From NCBI GenBank assembly GCA_020912385.1, contig CP087213.1, positions 806,001-870,000 of the forward strand: a stretch of DNA of 64,000 nt. Direction: 5' to 3'. Below the pieces are notes generated by a model, which was not told the DNA's origin, ran no database searches, and saw nothing but the letters and a program-made list of their open reading frames with translations. Below, one piece after another: positions 36,447 through 46,772 of the stretch. The DNA comes from Neofusicoccum parvum (taxonomy: Eukaryota; Ascomycota; Dothideomycetes; Botryosphaeriales; Botryosphaeriaceae). The translations under genes were made by a program, and so were the position numbers. Each line of letters opens with the position of its first letter. Positions within the stretch are counted from its first letter, which is position 1.

Positions 36447-36684
36447 CAGGCACTCGCGGGCTGACTCGCCGGCCAGGCGCGCCTGTCTCAGGGCTCTGCG
36501 AGCGCGGCGGGCCCAGAAGCGCCGGCGACCGGTCTGCAGCGCGCCATGCCGCTTGCGGAAAGAGTGCTCAGTCACGTGGCCGTTGCCTTTCGCGGGGCTC
36601 CGGTGCCGCCGCGCGGGGCCACAACACCAGCGCGTCTTCCGTGTCAGCCCTATCTCGCGCGTGCACCACGCCCGTCCTCCCGCC

Positions 36685-38434
36685 ATGTCCGCCGACTTCT
36701 GGGCTGGCTACCTGAGCGGCGCTGCCGGCATCGTCATCGGCAACCCGCTCGATTTGATCAAGACCCGTCTGCAGGCCGGCCCTCAAGCCGCCGCGCCCGC
36801 TGCAGAGTCTGTGTCCAGCGTCAACTGGCGCCATGCCGGAAACCTAGTGCGAGGTACAGCCCCAGCCAGCATTGACAGCACATCCCGCCGCTCCCATCAG
36901 ACTTCACCACCCTTTTCACCGCCAAAGCCAATTCCCCCCCAAAACCACACCAATGGCTAGACGTCTCTGCGCATGCAACGCTATGCGCCCTGTAAGTATT
37001 CGTAAGGTAATACAAGGCCCGCCGCGCACAACCCCCCCAGACGCGGCTAAGCCATGCGGACGAATGCTGTCCCCACTCCACACCCAGCTCGACCTACCTT
37101 CCCAGAGCAAAGAACTCACCAAGGAAGAAAAAAAAAAAAGAAAACTCACTAACGCAACCCCCCCTCCTTTCCCCATAGCACAGGCGCCACCGCCCCAATC
37201 CTCGGCTACGGCGCCCTGAACGCCATCCTCTTCGTGTCGTACAACCGCGCGCTCTCGCTGCTCGGCGAGCGCGACTACGCCAGCCCGGCCAGCCTGTCGC
37301 GCGTCTTCGCCGCCGGCGCCGTCGGCGGCTTCGCCACGTTCGTCGTGTCGGCGCCGACCGAGCTGGTCAAGTGCCGCGCGCAGGTGTTCGATTCGATGCC
37401 GTCGTCGCAGGGAGGAGGGCCGGCGGCGGCAAGAGGTGGGACCGTCAGCTCGTGGAGCGTTGCGCGCGAGACGTGGAGGGCCGAGGGGGCGAGGGGCTTT
37501 TATCACGGGGGCGTGGTGACGGGCGTGCGGGATGCGGTTGGCTACGCTTTTTAGTATGTGCTGGTGATTCCCCCTCCCCCATCCACCCGCCTGCTCGGGC
37601 CCAGAAGCAAGGGAGCCGCCCAGGTATGCATCGGGCAGGGAAGAGGCTGAAAAAGAGGAGGGCGGAAAAAGAAAAGCAACGAGAGCGGAAAAGAGGGGAG
37701 CGAGGGGATGAGATGGGATGTCAGGCATATCAAGGCCTCGATCCCCCTCTTTCGTCTCCCTCGCGCTCTCTGCCCCTGTCCCAAATGCTCGCACTCCCCC
37801 GATCGCTCTCGCCAGCCAGCTGACTCCACACTCCGGCAACAGCTTCTGGTCCTACGAACTCAGCAAACGCCTCATCACCAACCCGGAAACCGACACCCAA
37901 CGCCAGGCCGCCCTTAAAGTCCTCCTTTGCGGCGGCCTCGCCGGCATCGTGACCTGGGCCTCCATTTTCCCGCTAGGTGAGGAGCGCCAACCCCTCGTCC
38001 ACTCCACTCGAGAAGGAAAAAAAAAAACCCCCCCCTCCTTTCTTCAGCACTTCCCCCCACGACCCAGCCCCAGCACATCTCACACAATCACAGACGTCAT
38101 CAAAACCCGCGTCCAAACTCAACGGCAGCCGTTCGTCACCACAACCACCCGCTCGCCAAGCCCGGCGCCGCCACCATCGCCAACCGGCAGCGGCGAGCGA
38201 GCATCTCTGCTGCGAGGCTCGGCGTCGTCGTCGCCGTCGAGGGCGCAACCCCCGGCGGAGAAGGGGCGACGGATGGGAGCGTGGGAGATCACGAAGCACG
38301 CCTACCGGACCGAAGGGCTGCCCGTCTTCTTCAGAGGCCTCGGCATCTGCAGCGTCCGGGCCTTCATCGTCAACGCGGTGCAGTGGGCAGTGTACGAGTG
38401 GATGATGCAATTGATGAAGGACAGTAAGCCTTGA
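36685..38434 (+). CDS. mitochondrial carrier (SLC25) family transporter
   Basis: Inner-membrane solute carrier; substrate not determinable. All three signature motifs are present: PLDLIKTRLQ in repeat 1 (about residue 22), PTELVKCRAQ in repeat 2 and PLDVIKTRVQ in repeat 3. Sure exons are 36685-36853, a middle exon ending 37553, 37843-37976 and 38094-38434. The link between the first and middle exons is uncertain. Joining 36853 directly to 37184 gives 337 aa but removes the usual helix-12 segment. Adding an exon 36901-36991 and using the acceptor before 37179 gives 369 aa and restores a DFTTLFT segment, with 24 extra residues. Both close in frame. The third repeat carries a Ser/Pro/Arg-rich insertion of about 45 residues (PSPAPPPSPTGSG) in its matrix loop. 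The later introns are long (289 and 117 bp). Confidence 0.88.
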
Positions 38435-38817
38435 AAAGATGGAAAGGGAGCGAAGAGAAGCGATGGTATAGTAGCACATCGAGTCAAAAAACAAGACCAA
38501 AAGTGATAGACAGAACGTAGAGACAAGACCAAGACCAACGAGCATATCGGAGCGATGAGAGGAACGCCTTTTTTGTGATTAGCCTGTGAAAAAGGAGATG
38601 TGTCCCGCAGTCTGTGATACTACATGGAAACTTTTTTTGTTAAAAAAAAAACCCGCACCAAGCAGATGGGTATGCCTGCCTCTCAATTTCCGCGGCTGAG
38701 TCGTCCGAGCCCCTCCTGAAACCCTAATCGAAAAAGTCCTATGATTTGCCCGACCATGCTGGCTAGATGCACGCCCGCAATGAAACTGAAAAAGCAACCC
38801 TACGCGATAGTGCAAGC
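38435..38817. other. convergent intergenic region
   Basis: 383 bp between the stop codons of the carrier (plus) and the RRM protein (minus). Contains an A-rich run at about 38641-38650. No gene seen. Confidence 0.6.
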
Positions 38818-40798
38818 CTACATAATCTGGTCCTGGGTGAGGCCGCCGGTAGCCTCCGTGTCCATGGCGTCCGTGGGCCCGGCGACATTGGTGTACTTCA
38901 CAAAGGAGAGGCCAAGAGGACGACCGCCGTACTGGTAGCCAGTGAACTTGGCTGATGTCGAGTTAGCTCTGTGCAGGCAGAAGATTCCGAGGCCGGAAAA
39001 CTTACAGATGGCAGTCTCGGCATTCTCAGCAGTGTCGAACTCGACGACACCGGTGCCACGGGAACGGCCGTTGGGTTCGTACTGGATCTCGGCACGCTCG
39101 ACCTTGCCAATGGTGGTGAAGAGCTCGACAAGATCCTCGTTGCTGGTGGACCAGGGCAACTGCTACATGTCAGGCTGCATGTTCGCCACAAGAAGGCCTC
39201 GAACAGAACTCACGTTGCGGACGTAGATGATGTTGCTGCGCTCGCCGCCAGAAGTGGCGTAGTCAGTGAAGGGGTTGGGAGGGCCAGCGGGAATGGCAGC
39301 GGCCGCAGCATCAAAGCCAGGCGCACCACCCATGCCACCACCAAAGCCAGGGCCACCACCGTAGCCGCCGCGAGCGCCGTAACCGAATCCGCCTCTAGCG
39401 CCAAATCCGCCACGGCCACCAAAGCCGCCGCGGCCAAAGCCACCGCCAAAGCCACCGCGGCCGTAGCCGGGAGGACCCGCGAAGCGATCTTCCTTGACCT
39501 CAAGAGTGCGGCCCTGCCATTCGTACCCGTTGAACTGCTGGATGGCGTTGCGAGCGTCGTCGGGGGTCTCGAAAACAACAATGCCGGAGCCCTTCATGCG
39601 GCCATCGGGAGTCTGGTGGACGTCGGCGCGGAGGACGGAACCTGTGTGAGCTGACACGCGGGATGAGTACGAGCTCGCCGGGAGGAGAGACGGTTGAAGC
39701 ATTGGGTGGTGTATACTTACCGGCCTGGCGGAACAAGTCCTTGAGATCTTGCCAGCCAACGTTGTAGGGAAGCTAGTGGCATGAGTCAACGAAGCGATTC
39801 CTTGCGTAAAGTCAGCAGAAAGCAAAGGTAGGGATAACATACGTTGGAGACGTAGAGCTGGCGTCCACCGCCTCCATAGCCGCCGCCGCCGCCGCCGCCA
39901 CCGTAGGCATCGAAACCGCCGCGACCGCCTCCCATGGCTCCATAGCCTCCACGACCAACAGAGGGCGGCGCGGTGAAACGAGGCTCAGCCTCGCGATCCT
40001 GTAGAGCCCGAGTCAACGTTATCTTGTTCGCAGCGAAGGGCGTGCGTGCTTCGACTTACTTCGCGGACGTAGACAAGGCGGCCCATGAGGTTCTGGTTCG
40101 AAAGAGTCTGAACGGCCTGCTGGGCCTGCTCCCTGGTGGCGTATTCCACAATCCTGAGCGCGTCAGTTGCAGTCCGGGTGGTGGCGCATTCGGTGGTGTG
40201 GCTTACCCGCATCCCTACATCAACCCGAGGACACCGTCCCATCCGTCAATCCAATGTTCCAAATAAACCAGAGAAAACCAGAAAGACCAGCCATAGTCAG
40301 CCCACCTTCGACATTCCATTGGGAAGTAAGAGTACATCGGCGAACAGGACCTCTCCGGCTGCGGTGACGACGCGTGTTAGCGACGCGCGCTCGGGCGTGG
40401 GTGGATGCGCGCTTACCCTGTCTCATGAAGTCCTTGAGGTGATGCCACTTGACGTCGTAGCTCAGGTTGCCGACGTAGACACGACGGTCCTGCTGGGACG
40501 ACTCGCGCAGAGAAGCCATCATCTGTTCCTTGGCCACAGCCTTGTCCTCAACGCTGCGGGCCGGCGGCGCACCACGCGAAGCAGCGTATGAACCTGAATA
40601 TCCACCAGCTGCAGCAGCAGCACCAGTCATAGGCGAGCGCGAGCGGCGATCGCTGCGGCGATACTCGTCGCGGCTGCGCGAGCGACTGCGAGGGGAGTAG
40701 GAGCGGCGGCTGCGGCGAGGGCTACGCGATCGGCGACGCGGCGAGCGGGACCTTTCGCGCTGGTGGTCGGGGTAAGCGTCAGTAGGTGCAGCGTCCAT
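38818..40798 (-). CDS. Gbp2/Hrb1-type SR-like RNA-binding protein with three RRMs
   Basis: Shuttling mRNA-binding protein of the Gbp2/Hrb1 family, which couples transcription and splicing to mRNA export. Nine exons: 40798-40417, 40358-40306, 40214-40207 (8 nt), 40153-40060, 39998-39843, 39772-39721, 39641-39214, 39159-39006, 38951-38818; 486 aa. The N-terminus is an RS-like domain (RSRSPRRRSRSPRRSRRSYS). RRM1 has RNP2 RVYVGNL and continues through LLLPNGMSK-GCG-IVEYA, where the microexon supplies GCG. RRM2 starts at QLYVSNLPY and has GSGIVVFE. RRM3 starts at IIYVRNLPW and has GTGVVEFD. Between RRM1/2 and RRM2/3 lie Gly-rich RGG/GGFG linkers. Introns are 53-91 bp. Strong GTAAGT sites further upstream suggest leader introns. 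Confidence 0.93.
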
Positions 40799-43423
40799 GG
40801 TGCAAGCGAGGCGGTGGCGCTTTATAAGCGTCCGGTAGGCCGCCTGATGCGATCGGTTGAGGAGATGGGGGTTGCGTGTCGTGGGTGAGGGCAGGAACAA
40901 GCTGCAGGTGCAGGTGGTTCTGGCGCAACGGTCGGCTAGGGGAAGTTCCGTAGCTCAGCCGCGCGCGCCGGTGATCGTGAGGGCGGCGAGGCCGCAGCCA
41001 ATTCCCACGACACCCGCCCGCGCCTGTGCAATGGCTCTGCGGGAGCTCGGCCTGGGTGCACTGGGGGCTCGGGGCGGGCGCAGGCACGCCGGGCGCGCTG
41101 GTGGAGGGGGCGGAAGGGCAGGCAGCAGTGGGCGGGGAGCATGACTTACCGTGGCAGGGCGGTAGGAGTCGGAGGTGTCTGTACGAGGCGCGGTGAGTGT
41201 TGCTCGGAGGCCTTGGGGCGTGTGAAGAATTGGGAGAGGCTGCGGGCAGAGGAGGCCGCGGGGGTTGAAAAGGCGCAGGCACAGGCAAGCTAACGAGACT
41301 TACCCATTATAGCGCTGGATGGATAAGGGCAATTGAATGGGAGCTGCAGCAGGGCCGCTGGGGGCAGGTATGACAGGGATATGAGGATAGATTTGGCTGC
41401 GCAGCGGCCAGTCGGATCGGACGTTCGACGTCAAGTGCGATCGAGCGCGCACCTGGGAGCAGCTGAGCGTGCGGCAGGCGGGTCTCGGGAGCGCGTGGAG
41501 GCAGGGCAGCACGCGTTTGCCTGCTTTTGCCTTGCAGTCGAGGCGGGCTCTATCACGCCTGCCAATGGGGGGCGCGGCTGGCAGCGACTCACGCAGAAGG
41601 CTCTCGATGCGGGCAAGAGCGCGTTGCGAGTGCGGCGCCCGGGGCTGTGGTCGAGGCTTGTCGCGGGGGTTTGCCGTGGGTACGCGATGAGTACCTTGAA
41701 GGTCGAGCTGGACCGTGGACCGAAGTTGTCAGTCGTCAGATGCTGCCGGTGCGGAGACGGCGACGCGACGTTGTCTCAGCCGGCGCGCGGGCCCTTGGTC
41801 CCCCCAGGTCGAGCGCTGCGCAGGCAATCTGCCAATCCGCGCAGCGTGCTAGCCCGTGCCCGTCGTGCAGCGCGCGCTACCTACATAATGCGGCGGCCCC
41901 GCGCCGCCAGCGCCAGCGGCAGCGGCCTCAGTGCGACGAGCGCCCTCCCCGAGCCCGTTCCCAGCAGCCGCGCCCGCCGCCGTGTCCCGCTGCCCGCTGC
42001 ACCTGATAAGCACGCCGCACGCCTCGATCGCGCCGGCGCCAGCGCTGACGGTACGGAGCGCGCAAGCACCGGCCGGCTGGGCACCGTCGCACCTGTACGC
42101 AGCCACCGCAGCCAATCCCCTCGTCACGCCGCCAACAGCCTCCTCCGCCGCGCAGCCGACGCCAATATATGCCAGGACAAGGGCGGGTGAAGGCCTATCT
42201 GGAGCTCCGTCCAGTTCCTATGCCGCTTCCGTCCAAGGGACTGCTCGTATCCTTGCCGCGGCGTGCGCCAGCACCCGTCGTCGCCGCAGCGGGCTGTGCG
42301 GCACTGCATGAACTCCACCCAGCGCCTTGGCTGTGCATATCATGAGCATCGTGGCTGTCCCGATGGCACAATCGCGCGCTCGTGTCAGCCTGCTGCGAGC
42401 GAGCACGGCCAGCGACGCGGGCCACGCTCCCGGATCCCCGCCGATCTCTCTGCGCTCAAGACCTGGCCGCTGCCGTCCGTGAGGTGATCTCCAGAGTTTG
42501 TGCGCGCGAAGCGATCACATGCGGAACCAAGGGGCCTTTATGCACGCTTGCCGCTGTGATCCTGCGCCCTTGAAGAATCTCTGGGAAAAACGCGGGGGAT
42601 GTGGTCTGGCCATACAGAACCTTGTACTGACATGCACCCATTGCACAACCCTCCGTCCAGCCCGGCCGCTGCGGGACCACCTGCATTGCATGATATCAGC
42701 TTGACGCCCTTATGAACTCGCAGCTGCATGACTCGCATGCGCCCCGGCGCCCCAGCGCATTCCTCACGCCCATCGTCCGTCACGGCCGCCGCAACGCTGG
42801 AGACCGCAACCGCCTCCGCCGCGGGCTCGGAGACAGCTCACGGGATCGGCTGGCGGCGCCTGAGGCACGCGGCGTGCTCGAGCGCGCCACAAGAGCTGGG
42901 AGCACGGGATCGCTCGCGAAAAACTCGGCCGTGGGGAAGGCAGAACTGCGAGAGTCGGAGCGCGCGCGCGCACGAGGGAGAGAAAGGACCGCCGCTCGAG
43001 CTGGCTGCGGCGCCCCGCGTGTCGCTTGGCAGGACCTAAATCCAACGGCTCATCGAAAAATTCGCAGCGCCCGCCGGGCGTCGTCGCTTTATCTGTGAAG
43101 TTCGGGCTCAACGGTCTTGGCACCGCCCTCGGGGATATCTTGGACTTAACGTGACTGGCTCTCCTACATCGGATCATTCCTGTTTGCGCAAGTCCCTGGA
43201 GGCAATCGCCCTTCTGCACTGTCCAAAATGTCGCAAGGGCTGGTATTAAGATTTGCGGCTGCGTCAGTGTTATCAGCCGCGTTGCTATCCCGAGAGTCCG
43301 CCGCTCTCGCCGTAAGGCTGACCGAGGTTGTAGAGTGGCATATATAACAGCCTTGACCGCTCCTGAATCCCGGGTTTCCAGCACAGCTGTTTCCAATCAG
43401 ATCCCCCTGACCCGCTCAGAATC
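40799..43423. other. divergent intergenic region with likely leader introns
   Basis: 2.6 kb between the RRM gene (minus) and the MFS transporter (plus). On the minus strand, GTAAGT donors occur at about 41151 and 41303, with an acceptor-like CGTACAG near 41182, consistent with noncoding 5' exons of the RRM gene. A TTATAAAG motif on the minus strand at 40820-40829 is too close to the ATG to act as its TATA box. The open frame at 41333-42190 is Arg/Ala-rich and without a domain. The transporter's TATA box is at 43339-43348. Confidence 0.45.
43339..43348 (+). promoter_or_regulatory. TATA box of the MFS transporter gene
   Basis: CATATATAAC lies about 80 bp upstream of the transporter ATG, a usual distance for an inducible fungal gene with a short leader. 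Confidence 0.5.
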
Positions 43424-45307
43424 ATGGCAGATACTGAGAGTCACCACAAGAGAGACTCGAGCTCCGACAGCTCGAGCACCAAGCTCGACGAGACCCATGC
43501 CCAGGACTTCGCACAAACCGGCTTCCAGCCCATCACCGTCAGCCACACCAGGACGACATCACGTCCCACTGGGGAAGACCTTGTCAACCTTCCATCTCGT
43601 ACCCTGAGCAACGATGCCCGCCTCGAGGAATACACCGAGGAGACTGGTGAAGGAACCATCCTGAAGACAGTCAAGTCACACCAGACTGGAAAGTACGAAC
43701 GCTACGAGCTCGTTACATGGAAGATCAACGATCCCGAGAACCCCAAGAACTGGAGCAAGGCGTACAAGTGGTGGTGCACCATGTGTGTCGCCTTCACCTG
43801 TTTCGTCGTGGCCTTGAACAGTTCAGTCATCACCGCAGACATTGAAGGCCCGGCAGAAGAGTTCGGCGTGTCCCACGAAGTTTCCCTCTTGGCCATTACG
43901 CTCTTCGTCGTTGGCTTCGGCGTGGGTAAGCATCGCCATTACCCAATCATAGCGGCCGATGCGCTGACGTCGATCGTAAAGGTCCCATGGCATTCGCGCC
44001 CCTTAGCGAGGTTGTCGGCAGGAGGCCCATCTACGGCTCGACGCTGCTGGTGGCCTTCCTCTTCGTATTGCCCGGTGCTCTGTCAAAGAACATTGCCACT
44101 TTGTTGGTTGGCCGCGCCATCGATGGCATCGCCTTCAGCGCACCCATGACGCTGGTTGGTGGCACGCTCGCGGATCTTTGGAAGAATGAAGAAAGAGGTG
44201 TACCCATGGCAGCTTTTAGCGCTGCACCGTAAGTGGCTCTACCTGCTCCACCCGAGTTAGCAAACTGACTGTGTATTGTAGATTTATCGGCCCTGCTATT
44301 GGACCCTTGATTGGTGGCTTCCTGTCTGACAATCTTGGCTGGCGATGGCTTTACTGGATTCAACTGATCCTTTCCGGCGTTGCCTGGATCCTCATCACCT
44401 TCACCGTCCCCGAAACCTACACACCCAGTCTGCTGGCCAAGCGCGCGAAGAAGATGAGGAAGGAGACTGGCGACGACAAGTACGTGACTGAGGAGGATCT
44501 GGACAAGCGTCCGTTCGCCGAGCGCATGTCCATTTTCTTGCTCAGGCCCTTCCAGCTCTTGTTCCTCGAGCCCATTGTGTTCTTCATCTCCCTTTACATG
44601 AGCGTGCTGTACGGTCTGCTCTACATGTTCTTTGTGGCGTAAGTGATCCAAGCAAAAAAAAGGGGTGAACCAACTTGCTGACCGAACCAAGGTACCCAAT
44701 CGTCTTCCAGGAAGGCAAAGGCTACAGCGCATCGACAACGGGCATGATGTTCATTCCCCTCGCCGTTGGTGTCATCTGCAGCGCCTTCTGCTCTCCTTGG
44801 GTAAACAAACACTACCTTTACCTCTCCGAAAAGCACAACGGAAAGCCCCCGGCTGAGGCCCGCCTCTGGCCAATGATGCTTTCTTGCTGGTGCATCCCGA
44901 TTGGCATGTTCATCTTTGCCTGGACTTCGTACGACTGGCTCATCTGGGTTGGCCCGGCTCTCGGCGGTTTCCCTGTCGGCTTCGGTTTCATCTTCCTGTA
45001 CAACGCCGCCAACAACTACCTCGTCGACTCCTACCAGCACCAGGCCGCGTCTGCGCTAGCTGCCAAGACGTTCATCCGTTCGTTCTGGGGAGCGGCGGTG
45101 GTGCTGTTCACGGAGCAGATGTACCACCGTCTCGGCTACCAGTGGGCCTCCACCCTTCTTGCGTTCATCGGTCTCGCATGCTGTGCCATTCCCTTCGTAT
45201 TCTTCTTCAAGGGAGCAGCCATCCGCCGCCACTCGAAGTTTGCGTACAGCGGAGACGACGAGGAGAACCAGAACGAGAAGGGCGCCACTCCGACGGACGC
45301 TCACTAG
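43424..45307 (+). CDS. MFS transporter, DHA1 drug/polyamine H+ antiporter type
   Basis: Plasma-membrane proton antiporter of the 12-TM DHA1 family; substrate (drug, polyamine or metabolite) not determinable. Exons 43424-43925, 43982-44228, 44282-44638 and 44692-45307 give 573 aa; introns 53-56 bp. The first 110 residues are cytosolic and Ser/Thr/Glu-rich, ending in [15 protein letters not shown], which precedes TM1 in this family. The loop 2-3 motif A appears as [21 protein letters not shown] begins TM5 (motif C), and [13 protein letters not shown] follows TM6. The central loop is charged ([19 protein letters not shown]). The acidic C-terminal tail ends the protein. A TATA box 80 bp upstream suggests regulated expression. 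Confidence 0.93.
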
Positions 45308-45758
45308 ACGGCTCGACGGCGGTGCCCCCGACCGATTCCCATCAATTCCGGCCGATATTCCCCTTTTTCTTTGGAAGCAGTATGTCATCCTTGGAGCTTG
45401 GTGCGGCGTCGGGTCGGGAACGGTCGAATCGATCGTTTTCCTGTGTGGCCCAAAAAGTGGTTTGAATCGCGGTGTCACAAAACCTAGACATAGAGAGAAC
45501 TAGACGGTAAGAACTTAGACAACATCCCATTGGCGTTGGCTGTCAAAAATTGAGATATCACAAAGGGGGGCGTTTGGCTGCAAAATTTCATGTAGTACGT
45601 AGTTAATGAGGGAGCGTAAGATACCTGGCAAAAGGGCCGCTGGACGCAAGATAGATGCATTAGAGTCACAATTAACCGAAATACCGTTGAGACATCCCGC
45701 CAGCCCGTCAATTGAAGCCGCGGGTTCTCTTTCGCCTCGGCTAAGAGGATGACACGAT

Positions 45759-45880
45759 CCCCACGGCGGTGTAGATGTTCCAGAAAGGAGGGACACCGAC
45801 CCATGGCCCCCCCACGGCGGTGACTTGCTGTTCAAAGGAGGCAGCGGCCCCCACCGCGGTGAGGATGTTGTTGAAAGGAG
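45759..45880. repeat. three imperfect tandem repeats (CCCACGGCGGTG...AAAGGAG)
   Basis: Three copies of a roughly 33-bp unit begin near 45759, 45808 and 45848. Each has a C-run, CAC(G/C)GCGGTG, a TG/TT-rich middle and AAAGGAG at its end. The distances between the shared cores are 51 and 39 bp. Confidence 0.7.
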
Positions 45881-46684
45881 AAGCGACGCGGGGCCGATTC
45901 GCGAGAAAAGCTCGATGCAAAAAGCGCTCATCACGGCACTCGTGACATCAAAAGTATTTGAGATAGGCTGAAAATGGAGTAGCGAGCCGATGAGCCATTA
46001 GATGCTGCGTGATTTGATAGAAGCAGGCGCCCGGCAACGGCCGGCGGGCTGGCGCGCTGCCAGGCTCGGCCGATATGGTGGACAGAGGGCGCTGCCGCAG
46101 CCGTCACCGTGGCACGCCGGTGCCGCGAAGGGTCAGGCCGATGTAGGGCTGAGGCTGCGCTGCCGCTTTACCCACGGGCGGCCAAGCGCGAGGCCGGCGG
46201 CGCGATCGTCGGGAGAACGCCTCGAAGCTTCGCTGCGGCGGCCAGCGCATCGGTTTTTCTCAGGTGCAGCGCTGGCGGGTCCGTCTGGTGTGGGTGCCCG
46301 ACGCTATGCCTCTCGGTGGGCGATGACCGCGCATCAGCGCGTCGATTCATCAGCAGCGCCCCCTGCGCCATTTTGTCGTGCTGTCCGGGCGGCATCGTCG
46401 GCATGGGCCTACCCTGGGGCAGATCTCTTTAAAGACACGGCGTTTGCGGCCTCAGGCGCCCCGGCGTCGATTGTCGCGGCGCGCGCACCAATCCGCGGCG
46501 CCCGGCCCTGGTCGCAGTCGAAACGTGACGGGCCGGCAGGCGATGGGAATAAGTGGCCCGGCGGCCGGGGGTTGGTGTTCTTCCCGCGCGCGCGCAGTGA
46601 CGAAAAGTCGCGGGCTACCGAGCTCTGCTTGACGCTTCATTACTCGCGCCGCTCGCATCTCGCATCGCACTCTGCGCCCTCCCA

Positions 46685-46708
46685 GCCCTCGCCCTCGCCC
46701 TCGCCCTC
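46685..46708. repeat. GCCCTC simple repeat
   Basis: Four tandem GCCCTC units in the pyrimidine-rich leader about 65-90 bp before the transcription factor ATG. Confidence 0.8.
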
Positions 46709-46772
46709 CACCCGCTGCCCGCCGCGACGGCAGGAACATGTCCCGCGCGCCTTGACGCCGCCGCAAGCACCA

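Larger units (their letters stand above)
31381..36684. other. 5.3 kb gene-poor region
   Basis: Moderate-GC DNA without any frame that I can assign. Short frames on both strands (up to 228 codons at 34579-35265 minus) lack domains and usable intron structure. One doubtful tRNA-like fragment is at 31699-31730. The right end is the promoter of the mitochondrial carrier, with two CACGTG elements (36235-36243 and 36572-36578) and a TATA-like element at 36434-36446. Confidence 0.45.
45308..46772. other. intergenic region with tandem repeats
   Basis: 3' flank of the transporter followed by the GC-rich promoter of the second Zn2Cys6 gene. It contains three tandem imperfect repeats (45759-45880) and a GCCCTC simple repeat (46685-46708). 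The open frame running into the transcription factor from 46002 is GC-driven and has no domain before the factor's ATG. Confidence 0.5.

Noticed and set aside
41333..42190. 285-codon open frame on the plus strand
   Set aside because: Arg/Ala-rich with no domain, and other frames are equally open; no splice or start context supports it.
45515..45934. 139-codon minus-strand frame over the tandem repeats as a gene
   Set aside because: No convincing start context, no signal or domain, and the repeat alone explains the apparent periodic peptide.
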